Below are positions 1 through 13,100 of a DNA stretch of 64,000 bases, in pieces. Positions within the stretch are counted from its first letter, which is position 1, and every line of letters starts with the position of its first letter. The translations under genes and the position numbers were made by a program. The notes beneath the pieces are model-generated. The model was not told the origin of the DNA. It made no database searches and worked only from the letters and a program-made list of their open reading frames with translations. Origin of the DNA: Larimichthys crocea. Its lineage: Eukaryota > Chordata > Actinopteri > Sciaenidae. The DNA lies in the NCBI RefSeq assembly GCF_000972845.2, contig NC_040016.1, positions 17,923,732 through 17,987,731 of the forward strand. The letters are read 5' to 3'.

Positions 1-884
1 GAGATAAGATTTTCCTTCTTTCTTGGTTTTCTCTTTGAATTTGAATATGTCAATTTTTCTTTTTTTTTTTTTTTAATAAAAGCCTTGTTTCAATGATCGG
101 GTGAGCTGTTTTTAATTTTAAAAAATCTATTAAGAGTGCATTATTGACAGCGGACACCTACTAGGTGCATCAGTAGATGTCATCATAACATATTTTATCT
201 GTATCTGTTGCTCAGTTGGTCAAAGCTGACTCATCATCTGTCCATCCTAAAAATATTGCAAACTTCTATGCAAGTTTTATAGTTTAAACATATTGCTATT
301 AATATATGATAACTATTATATAAAAACTTTGTTCAGGTGTCGAGTCAAAGATAAGGCAGCGCAGTGCCCAGTAAAGATGTAAATCTAATATTCATTTGTA
401 ATGAGGGTGAGATCCTTATCAACATGTAAGGTTTTTTGTAAATTTATTCGCCAAAAATTGCTAATAGGAATGAATGGGAAACCCCGAAAAAAAAAATTCA
501 ACAGACATTTTTAACAATGAACTGCTCTGGCATACTTTCACCGAGAGACTTCATTTGACCTTTAAAATGTAGGTACTCTTGCCTTCTCTTCAGGGATTCA
601 CTTCACTCATCGACAGCTTTTAACATTTTTAAACTATCAAGGCTTAAAGTTAAGCAGGTTTTTACTCAAATTTGTGGGTTTATAATGGATGTGTATTGCG
701 CGGAATGTTTGAGCTAGAGTGGATGACATCATCAGCTAGAGTGAGGAGCAGAGAGAAAAATCAGTGAAAAAATAAAACGTATTCGACTACCATGGCCTCA
801 AATGCCCCACTACAGACATGATTTATACATAGAAACGTAGGAAAATGTGTCTTCTCACTCACATTCGTCTGCTAAAGCTGTGAG
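1..884. other. AT-rich intergenic DNA, no gene seen
   Basis: I see no exon-like segment, no long conserved reading frame and no RNA gene. The stretch has poly-T near 60-75 and ordinary AT-rich sequence. It lies downstream of the faim2 3' end. Confidence 0.6.
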
Positions 885-1172
885 CCTTATAGTTTTGGCG
901 TAACACAAAAAGATGCGCCACCAACACCCATCCACAGCCTCACAGACTGCCATGTTAAAAAGGCGGGAAAATTTCTGGAGGAAAGCAGAAGTAACGCTTC
1001 TTTGAATCGCTCTAAAGGTCACATTTCTTCACTTTATCAACACAAAATAACTATGTAGACGTTCAGGAAGGGCTCAGGATGCTCAAAGTTAAGCCGGTTC
1101 AATGATTGGAAATACGGTTTGGCCAGAAATCCTTCCTGTTCGAGGGGTGGTCTCAGCATTTTCTCTCTCTCT
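885..1172 (-). repeat. Interspersed repeat, copy A (inverted relative to copy B at 25.4 kb)
   Basis: The reverse complement of this segment aligns almost continuously with 25410-25695. Shared landmarks include a GTTACGCCAAAC-like end, the block CCGCCTTTTTAACAT, the block GGAAATACGGTTTGGCC with its complement, and a GA/CT-rich tract at the far end. The copies differ by scattered substitutions and small indels, so they are old. I see no coding capacity or clear terminal repeats. This is probably a non-autonomous element of unknown class. Confidence 0.75.
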
Positions 1173-1294
1173 CATACTTCTCTCACTTAAGCATAGTAAT
1201 GACCATCTTTCACATGCAGGACACAGTACTTTTCATGTGTGAGTTTTATTTGAATAATGCCAGAATTAAACGGACAGCTCATTTATAAAACAAA

Positions 1295-2009
1295 TATGAA
1301 TATTCCACATGTTTTATTCTCTATACAGTTTAAACATTTCTAATACTAAAAATAATTATCTAACACATCCAAAAGGCCACATTTAAGTTACAATAGAAGT
1401 TGCAACAGATCTCTAATAAATAAAATATGTTATTAAAATATATATATTCTTTCCCTTTGTGGTTTGTGAAGTCTTGATATAAAATCCCCTTATTTCACTG
1501 ATGTAGTATTTTCTCCAAATAAGCATCCATCTATGATAATGAGATTTAAAAACAAGTAAAAAAAAAAACTTTATCTACAGTTTTTAAAGCAAACTCAGCC
1601 GAGCTGAGCTTCATCATTTATGGCTAATTGATGGAGAAATACAGTAATGCAGCCAAAGAAATGGAGCATAGTCAGCTGTGTTTTTTTGTTGAGTTATCCA
1701 CTTATAAAAGGACTGTTTAAACGCACAACTGTAGGATAGTGCAGACCCCAGAACAATGCAAAAACAAATAAACAGGAATTGTGAGAATACAGTGAACAAC
1801 CAATAAGGTTATCAGCTGCAGGAATACATAACCAAAGCAGAGAACAAACACATTGTTCTCACTTTGTTTATATAGTTTTGATGCATGTATATACAAAAAA
1901 AAATAGAGATTCTTCAAAAACTATATATCCGTGTCATCTTTTTCACAAGCGTAATACATCTAAGTTGGTTGTTAGGTTTAGTTGCAGCTGCAGAGACAAA
2001 AGTGGTTCT
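1295..2009 (-). other. faim2: Probable 3' UTR of faim2
   Basis: The stretch follows the faim2 stop codon on the minus strand, is AT-rich and has no exon-like frame. A minus-strand AATAAA (plus-strand tttatt) lies at 1313-1318 and would end the transcript near 1295. Other AT-rich hexamers occur upstream, so the exact cleavage site is uncertain. Confidence 0.45.
1313..1318 (-). terminator. Candidate polyadenylation signal of faim2
   Basis: Minus-strand AATAAA about 690 bp past the faim2 stop codon. It is chosen because it closes the AT-rich 3' region before repeat copy A begins. Position is the only support; no cDNA evidence is available. Confidence 0.35.
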
Positions 2010-4465
<2,456 letters not shown>

Positions 4466-4891
4466 GATTTTTCCTTTTCTGAAGTCACACGTAAAATATT
4501 TTGCTCTCTCAGCTCCTCTTTCTCTTGTTTAATGAGGCCTGTGTGCTCCCAAACACTGCGACTGGTGAGCAAAAGTGTTGTTGTGGAAATAGCTGTTGCT
4601 CTGAGTTTGTCTCCAGTGTGCGGATTACACTGAAGCTTTATAGGCCTCCATGTGGTTAATCTCTCTCTAACCCTGATCCTACACCCACCCCACGCTCAGC
4701 CTAATGAGGTCGTTCCAGTAAAGTCCAGGTAGTCTCAGAGCACTTACATGAAGTCAGACTGTACCACTGTTGTTGCTAAACAGGGGTGTCATTTATGTCA
4801 CTTTGATGCTACAAACTGTCCTGGGACAGTTAATCATCCTAGAGCTAATCAGAAAGATTCAAAGGATTTACATATCTGAATTACATATGCG

Positions 4892-4899
4892 TTACGTAA
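4892..4899. promoter_or_regulatory. Palindromic D-box (TTACGTAA)
   Basis: An exact TTACGTAA palindrome, the consensus for PAR-bZIP factors (DBP/TEF/HLF) and NFIL3. It lies about 430 bp upstream of the proposed faim2 start codon on the minus strand. Presence of the motif is certain; function is inference. Confidence 0.4.
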
Positions 4900-5535
4900 C
4901 ATATTTTGCAACACTTTAAGAGAAAAAATAGGGGTGTAGACACAGAAGATATTTGAGCATTATAAGAATATATCATTAAAACAAAGCCGACAGCCTTTTT
5001 ACATGTGAATCTGCTTGCATACATTATCAATATATTATTATCAAGAGATTTTAGAATGTATAAAACTTTGTTTATCAAAGATCAAAAAAGTAACAGTAGA
5101 CTAGTATTTATTAGTCATGTATAATGTGATGATTGTCAACAGTGGTAACCTCGTGAACTACATGACATCATGTTTTTTGTGTAAGAGGCTGGTTTAGTAA
5201 CAGACTAATTAGATTGAAGTTAAGAACATTATGAAGTGCACACATAACCTCACCATAAACAGTAATAATGAGATTTACCGGCAGGCGCCCACCTTTGAAT
5301 TGCTAACACAGTTAGACACAACACTACCAATACAGAGCATGAAGTGAGGACACACATACAAAGATAATTAGTGATCACATTTCAAGGTTTCCCCTTCCAC
5401 TGACAGCCAGCAAAATGTATGAATTAGGATATATAAAGTGGATAATGTTACATTATTTGAATACTTCAGGAAATATGATCTTTATTCTAAATAAACAATG
5501 TTTGAAACCACAAAACCAGTGTTTCCATTCCTTCT

Positions 5536-5572
5536 TTCATTCATTCATTTATTCATTCATTCATTGAGTCAC
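5536..5572. repeat. (ATTC)n microsatellite
   Basis: Imperfect tetranucleotide run of ATTC units with one ATTT interruption. Confidence 0.8.
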
Positions 5573-5629
5573 TGTGGAGTAACTCAAGGTTTTACATCTT
5601 TCTTTCTTTTTAACATATTAAGAAATTTT

Positions 5630-6200
5630 GAATGAATTACTTTATGCCAGAATGTAACTAAGTACATCTAGCTAAGTACTAGGTACACAAGTCTAAACTT
5701 GAGGCACTTGTACTTTACTGGAGTTTTTCCATTTTATGCAGCGTTATACTTTAACTCCACTGAATCTCAGAGGTAAATATTGCACTTTCTTTTTTAACAT
5801 TTGTCTGACTTCTTTAGTTACTTGTCAATCTTCAGATTACACTTTCCCATAGCCTTCCTGTCCTGTGCAAACCATGTGATGATTCTGAATTTGTGTTTTC
5901 CTGATAAACTTAAACTTGAAACTAAAACGTGATATACGGTTCTCATAGGACAGCGATGCTACAAACATATACTGATCGTACAGAATATGATGCACTAATG
6001 TAGATAAAACTAGTCAACTGTATATAAAATAATTCAAATGATTTAAAAAAACAACTAAAATACAACACATATTAATGCAGCAGTAAAACTAAAGAGCCAT
6101 TTTACTGTAGAATAAGTACTTTTATTTTTATTGCTACATACATTTAGCTGATGGGACTCAAGTATTTTTTTTGTGTGTTCAGTGTTGTATTGATACTTTC
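5630..6200 (+). repeat. Dispersed teleost repeat with GTACTTTACT-type core
   Basis: The segment begins near 'atgtaactaagtacat', passes through 'cacttgtactttactggag', 'ccattttatgcagcg' and 'tttaactccactgaatctcag', and ends near 'aagtacttttatttttattg' and 'gactcaagtatttttt'. I recognise this order of motifs as a very common interspersed repeat of spiny-rayed fish genomes. It is degenerate and noncoding. The class is not clear from sequence alone. Confidence 0.55.
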
Positions 6201-6630
6201 ATACAACAATGAGGAAGAGAAAAATGAAATAATTCTGACACTATATAATGATGTGAATGATATATAAATTTTATTTCATTATAAAAGTATATGCAGATAC
6301 CTCATGTCATAAACATGTTCAAGAAAAAAATATATATGTGTACTTCCTTCTTCTGACCAGTAGATAGCGCCAGTAGGCAATAATATATTAGTTAGTACAA
6401 AGCTGAAAGAAGGGATCTTCATAATATTATTATCCCTCGAGTATTTTTGTCCTTTGCTTCTTTGCCCAGGGAAGTAAGTTGACCTTTGGACCAGAGGGAT
6501 AAGACAAACTGTCTCTTTGACTTTTGATGGTGACAGCATGGAATCCACACTATCTTCCCTTCCTCCAATTGTTTTTTGCAAGGTAAACAAGAATAATGTG
6601 AACATTGAGTTTTGTGCAAAGACACAGATT

Positions 6631-6712
6631 TAAGTTAAAGTCTGAGTTTTGTGCATTATGTTCTAGGAAGATAAGTTAAAGTCTGAGTTTTGTGCATTAT
6701 GTTCTAGGAAGA
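6631..6712. repeat. Tandem duplication of a 41-bp unit
   Basis: 6631-6671 is repeated at 6672-6712 essentially without change, starting TAAGTTAAAGTCTGAG. The near-identity implies a recent slippage or duplication event. No gene is affected. Confidence 0.9.
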
Positions 6713-7116
6713 ATAGCAAATGCTCCGTTTTTTTTTGTTTTTTTTTGACTCGCTGAGTTACATTTTAAAATCATATAGGAAGAGAGTAGCAGGTTATGAA
6801 TTATATTGGTCTTTTATAAAATAATCTAAAACAAGCTGGTTCCTTTTAAAAAAATGTAAAACTCAATATCAATCCAATGAGGTCAGTGTGCTTATTTATT
6901 ATGTGTTAAAGCGCCATGAGATTTTTTTTTAAAAGAAAATGATGTGTGTGTGGTATCTTCGATCTGCTGAAGAAGACCATGTGATGTGGTCAAAAGCTCC
7001 AGAGCAGCTACTAAACAGACCAGACATGGTGAAATTTGTTATTTAAACAGTTGTTTCTAAGGTCATGAATGAACTTTGGACCTGGTCATGGTCTAGATCC
7101 TTTAAGATGCCCTGTG

Positions 7117-7160
<44 letters not shown>

Positions 7161-8319
7161 CTACCATTACATTTGTCTATGCTGTTGTGGAGTAATAGGT
7201 TGGTATTATTGATTGTGACAGATGGGACATTTGGTTTCAGTAATAATCCTGGCCCCTGTGTCTAATCATAAAATAAATGTGTTCTTGTTGTTATTGTCCT
7301 GGCCTGTAGGTGGCATGTGAAGACCACAACGTGATTCATAGAAAGGACTAGAACACTGGTTCTTCACTCCAGCAGAGACAGTGCTGAAACTTTTACTGTG
7401 GGAGAGTTTTAGTTTAAGTTTTGTTTTCGAATAAGAGTTCACTCGAGTACAAGTAAATGGAGGTCATAAGGTAGCTTATGGCTGATGCGTCATTTTTCAT
7501 TTCTTGGCACTGTCAGGGAGCTGCGTGCTGTTGCTGCTAGAGTCTGCCAGAGAGTCACCTGATGTGGAGGAGATTTATTGCTTTTATCTGGTTGCAATAT
7601 TGAAATGAACATACTGGTGGATATGTGCCTCCTGATAATCATATGAGGAGTCACAGGTTCTTCTAAGGCGAGGGTCGTCGATCATAAATACCTCAGAGAG
7701 ACTTCATTTTATCATTTTGCTCTGTGCAAAAGACATTTTGTATTTCTCTGATATTAAAGGTATATATAATTCACATACATGCACAGACTTGATGACGGAA
7801 TTCTGTTTATGGAAAACGTTTGTACTAGTTTCTCTCAGATCGCAGACGTGGGTGCTTTGCCTTGTGCTGTCTGGCACCCTGACTATTCACCTCCACAGTA
7901 TTTGCATACTCACGTCCAAAATTAACCTACAGTGTCATATTTGCATATTTGCACTCAACAGAATCCGTCTCAGTTTATAGCTTCCCTCTGAATGCCTGCT
8001 TGTTTGTTGTCTGTCGGCGTCAAAGAACTTTAAACCTTGTATTTACAGCCCTTTGCATTACATTTTCTCATCAAAAAACTAAAGCGTTGTCTCTCATTAG
8101 TAATAAGCCCATGATGGCTCTCAGATCTGGTGCACAATTGGCTGATTGCCTCTGTTGCTAGGCTACGGCTCCATGGTATGCCTCAGCAATACTGACGGGG
8201 ATCATCAACGTTCAAGAAAAAAAGAAGATGAGCACAAGCAAAGAAAATGCTATATAATGTTATTTAATAATGGTACTCTATGGTGTAACCAGAAAACATT
8301 TACAAAATATTCACAAGGT
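6713..8319. other. Intergenic DNA between nr1d4 and faim2
   Basis: No exon-like segment is seen on either strand. Short frames here lack splice context and recognisable motifs. The main structured element is the CA repeat at 7119-7158. Confidence 0.55.
7119..7158. repeat. (CA)n microsatellite
   Basis: Uninterrupted AC dinucleotide run of about 40 bp. Confidence 0.95.
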
Positions 8320-9368
8320 GATGCAGTCAGTCGACAATACATTTATTTCAATTATATATCTTCAAATAAAAAGTTTATACTCAGAGCGCATGGTTTAAAT
8401 GCTGCTTTCTCTTTGCAGTCTGTAGAGCAATCTATTATTTGTGACATCAATACTAACTTCATTTACATAATCCAAGAATCTGCAAACTAGCAAGGGTAAT
8501 ATACAAAATTTACAACAAAAAAAACACCTCAACATATAACCCCATCGGACATGGTCTAAAATGACCAATAATTTCTCCCTGATTACCGCATACAAATACA
8601 ATGCAACTTACTCTCATTTCTTAAAAATGTTATACATTTCTCAATCACAAATGGGTGATTTTTCATGAAGTTTTCCCACATGACAACATGTTGTGAAAAA
8701 TAGCTTATGTCGTTTCAACAGGGCATACACAAACGTCCTCCCCCCAAACTGTGTATCAGACATTTCTATTGCTATGTTATGTATTGATTTCTCAATGTAT
8801 GGAAAGTGCCCTTTTACACACGGTAGCATGGATGTACTGTAAGTAGTCATTGCTGGATGAATGATTGGTGAATGTTTGTACATGCTCCTTTTTCTCTGGG
8901 CGGGAGGATGTGCTTCCCTCTTGTTAGCTTTGTGAGCTGGGATAGGGAGGGGGGGGTAAAGTCTAGGGAGGAATAACAGGCTCTTTCTTCTTTTTTAGTC
9001 TTCAGAACAGAAAGCTGGCTATGACAAGCTCCGGGAGGGAGAGGTGATGACTTGATGGTCTGATGTTGATTTGAAGAAAACCAAGGAAGAACTCTTATGT
9101 TTTGATAGTTGTTGGGGTTTTTTTTTTCTAGCAATCCTGGAAACAACTGGAGAAGGAATCGGTTTGAGTTCAGGAGCCTCCACCTCCCACTGTGCCTACA
9201 TCCTTCACTGATATTTTTTCCACGCAGCGTTAGACTTGGCACAGTTCCCACAACAACTGTCCATCATGCATAGGCCAGTGTACTGTATGTGGCAGGCCAG
9301 GCTTGCATGGGGAACCATGGAGGTTTCCCCAAAGCAGATACCTCAGTCAGTTTTTTAGCTCTTTGAAC
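8320..9368 (-). other. nr1d4: Probable 3' UTR of nr1d4
   Basis: About 1 kb of noncoding sequence follows the nr1d4 TGA. A minus-strand AATAAA (plus-strand 8342-8347) would place cleavage near 8320. I saw no further exon-like frame between the stop codon and this signal. Confidence 0.45.
8342..8347 (-). terminator. Candidate polyadenylation signal of nr1d4
   Basis: Minus-strand AATAAA in an AT-rich context about 1.0 kb after the stop codon. It was assigned by position only. Confidence 0.35.
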
Positions 9369-10144
9369 TCAAGGATCTATGCGGAAAGCTAAAAGCTTGT
9401 CAGAGTGATGGTTGTTCAGGGTGCGCAGGTCGGGCAGACGTAACAGCAGCTTTGAGAAGAGGGTGCTGTCGTCTGGGCGGCGACTGGTGATGAGAGAGCG
9501 CAGAGCTTTTATTAGATTCTCCTGCAGCTGCTCCACTGCTCCCACCTCCACTATACCAGAGCAATCTGCAGAAAGAGAGGAGGAATCGAGGTCAGACCAG
9601 GGGAAATGCGTGCATACGGATATATGTATGCATACATGTATGTATGAGTATGTCTTACCAGCAGAAACCAGCACGACAGCCATGAACAGGGCCATCTCGT
9701 CTGGCTCCAGGCCCAAAGATCCTAGCTTCTCGCTGAAATCAAACATGGCGTCCAGTAAGGAGCCCATGCCAAGAGCCCTCAGTGATGCCAGTGAGTACGT
9801 TTGCCCATTCAGGAAGGTCACCGTCCTCTCCTTGGGGTCAAACAGTGAGCAGAACCTCACCATCAGAACCTGTAGACAGAATCAGACCAGGTCAGCATCA
9901 GAAAACACTCACAATGGATCAAAAGTAGAAATGTAGCAACAGATTTAACTGGACATACCTGGAAAGTGCCAGATTTGAGCAGCATGACCTGATCGTGCTG
10001 GCTGAGTGTTTGGAAGCCTGGGATGCTCTTAGCAAACTCCACTACCTCTTTAACAGCAGGGGTGAAGCACTGGGAGAAAGACTCCCACACTTCCTGACTG
10101 GAGCGACTGGCCGGAGCCACGGGACATGAATTGAGTGGACACGC
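9369..10144 (-). CDS. nr1d4: nr1d4 exons 6-8: ligand-binding domain
   Basis: Exons 10144-9959, 9869-9659 and 9565-9369 encode residues 381-577. [13 protein letters not shown] and MFDFSEKL are family-typical blocks. C382 lies in ACPLN, where Rev-erb beta has the haem-ligating Cys of LVCPM. H566 lies in NNHHSDKLL, matching NNMHSEELL. One oddity is DCSG at the exon 7/8 junction (residue 514 Cys) where NR1D proteins have DRSG. Confidence 0.95.
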
Positions 10145-13100
10145 CTGCAGGAGAGACAAAGAAATTATAAGATGTGTTATGGACTTTTTTTTATTGACAC
10201 TAAATTGATAGATACTCACATACTCGGTAATAAAAAAAAGTCTTACCAGCACTTTGGCTCCTCCATTTAACTTCCAGGGGCAAGGGCTTTGGTTCTGGGA
10301 ATCCCTTGCTGGGTAACTATTCTGATTGGCTGAGTAGGACTGATGTGATAGGCTGCCACTGAAGGGACACTGATTTTGATTGGAGGAGAAGTTGTACTTG
10401 GCGTTATCGACGTTAGTGTTAGCAGAGTTTTCATTGTTGGTGGGCCCAACAGGGCAGGTTGTAGGGACATGGTAGCTTGATGTCAGGTTCGCCTGCTCCC
10501 CTTGAACTGGAGTCTGGGTTGCTGAGTGCGACAGGGAAGGCTCCTGCGCTGAACCGTTCTGGAAAGACGAAGTGGCGACGTTGCTGTTTCCGGCAGCCAT
10601 CTTGAGCGGTTTCTCGTCACTGTTCATTAAATTGCCGCGGTAAGACTGCGATACGGAGCCCGCTCCTTCAGTCGTCTGGTTCTGTGGACTGCAGGGGGCG
10701 TCGGAGGGAGGCGACACCTCCATTTCCATGGAGGCGGATTCGTTGAGGCTGTTCATGTAGCTCTGCATCTCATCCAACAGTCTCTGCTTCTCCCGTTTGG
10801 GAATACGCCCAAAACGCACAGCTGAGGACAAACAGAAGGGAGCATCCCCTGTTAGCATTTACTGGCATCAGGCATTGATATTGCTGTCAGCTCCTCACTG
10901 GCACGACTTGAATTAATACATTATATAAATACATAGCTATAAAGACTTTCATATTCAACCAGTATAGAGAAGAAGCCACTTCTTCCTGTGGATTACTAAT
11001 CCTGAGACCTCCTCCTGTCCCTGACTATTCTGTGTCCATCACAGCTGTTTCACAACTACACGGACACATAAACCTTCACCTCATCTGACTGCCTTATTCT
11101 TATCTCTAGCCTTTCCAATCCTCCCTTCCCCCCTTTTCAATGCTGCACCTCCACTGACAGCACTATTTATAGCATGCTGTATGCTACACCCCCCGTCTCT
11201 CTCCCTCCCTTTCGGTCTTCTAGTTGAGCACTCGCTCTTCTCTTTTTCTGTGGAAGTAGGTCACTGGGCCAACAGCACTAAACATGATGTCATTAACAGC
11301 AAAGTGAGTGAAAAGTGGAAAGGTCAGAAAGCCAAGGTAGGCTGCAGGAGAAGTGAAGAGAGAGGTTGAAGGTGATTTTTTTATTTTTTGAGGGGGGTGT
11401 CAAAAATGTATCCGCGAGCAGGTGTTATGTCTTCGAGTGGGTCGGTAACGTGGGTAGAACTAATAGCACGCTTCTTTCTTTTTAAATTAATTTGTGCGCG
11501 TATTCAGGAAATTGAAAACGGATCAAATCTGCTTATTAATAATAAAGTTTCCATGTTGCGGTCTGATGAATTAGCAGGTGATTTTTCACTGCCGCATTTT
11601 TTTGCCTTTTTTGGGTCAGCTAAAAATGTTTGCTCCAGAAAAAAAAAAAAAAGCATGATTTATTATCACCTAGTTTAGCCCGCATCCCGGGAGATCGGAC
11701 TCCTGCAGTGAAATGATGCAGTAGAGCAGATTAAATGTATTAATATTATTTTAATTTCTAGTCAAGCACTGCAGGTTTGCATGATTAACAAGGCAGAATA
11801 ACATTACATCTGAAATGATTGTTTGTAAGTGTCATTGTTGGGGGGAAAAAATAAATAGGTAGGACTGTACATCTTGGTGGACACATGGGGTAATCAACAA
11901 CTTTGTGCCCCAGTTTCCCAAAATAAACTATATTTGTCACAGTTTCTCTATGACTGATGACTACTGGGACACTCGGGCTCCTCTTGCCATAAATCAGACA
12001 GCAGGGCAAGGAGAGAAGACGACAGAGGGGAACAAAAGACAAAAGGAGGGGAATGGAGAAAGAAGATGAGGAGAAAATGAAATTCTGTGGCGAGGGGCCA
12101 CCTGCTCTCACATCTGATTCTCTATGTAGCCCTGCATACATGAATCAATGAACCCCTCTCCTCTACTGTAGGAACATAGAGGGGAAAATACATTTCAGTT
12201 TTAGTTCCCATACGTCTAAATATCTACTTTAAACACATTAACACTGTCTCTCACCATCTCTGGACATGCCCACGGAGAGACACTTCTTAAAGCGGCAGTG
12301 CTGGCACCGGTTTCGGTTCATGCGCATGATGAGACACTTTTCATTCTTCACGCACATCTTGTAGTGGATATTCTGCTGAATGCTGCGCCTGAAGAAACCC
12401 TGGAGAAGGCACGAGAAGAAAGAAAGAAAGACATTGTTAGGTTTCTTTTGAGGGCCACGTATCTGTGTGCATGTATCTACTGAAAACAAAGACATGACCT
12501 AATACTGTCTTTGTTCAAGTCTCACCTTGCAGCCCTCACAGGCGTGTACACCGTAATGGAAACCAGATGCAATGTCCCCACACACCTTACACAGAAGCAC
12601 CATACCTCCGGTCTCTATGAAAGAGGCATACATCCATCAACACTGAGAAATACAATATAAAAAGTGCTGGCAGGTAAATGCAGAAGAGAACATGAAGGAT
12701 ATTGAGGGGGTACTTACTGGTGAATGTGCCAGTGAAGCCACAAGGTCTCTTGGCCACTGTGGGATGATTGTAGGTTGCCGATGATACCGTCGTTATTTGC
12801 GAAACGGGAGCATTGTTTACTTCAGGAAACTGGAAGACCATTCGCGGGGAAGGAGTTCCTCCCCCTTGTTCCCCTCTCTGCTTCAGGGCCCCAATCTCCT
12901 GAAAGGAGACACCCTCTGGGGATGAAGGCTGCGAGTGGGAGGAGGGCGACTGGGTCTGGTATCCACTTGAAGGGCTGCCAGGACTCGGGCTGGCACTGCC
13001 GGACGAACCAGCATACAAGATGACACCACCTGGAGGAACATAGAGGGGCAAAAAAAAAAAACTGAGTTCACTGAACTACATCTAGGACGATGTTCACGAG

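Larger units (their letters stand above)
4466..5625. other. faim2 5' flank, no gene seen
   Basis: AT-rich DNA upstream of faim2 exon 1. It should hold the promoter and any noncoding exon, but I cannot place a TATA box or start site. It contains a perfect PAR-bZIP palindrome at 4892-4899 and an (ATTC)n tract at 5536-5572. Confidence 0.5.

Noticed and set aside
9412..9936. Plus-strand 174-codon frame over nr1d4 exons 7-8
   Set aside because: It is the antisense shadow of the ligand-binding domain exons; the minus-strand reading has clear homology and splice sites.
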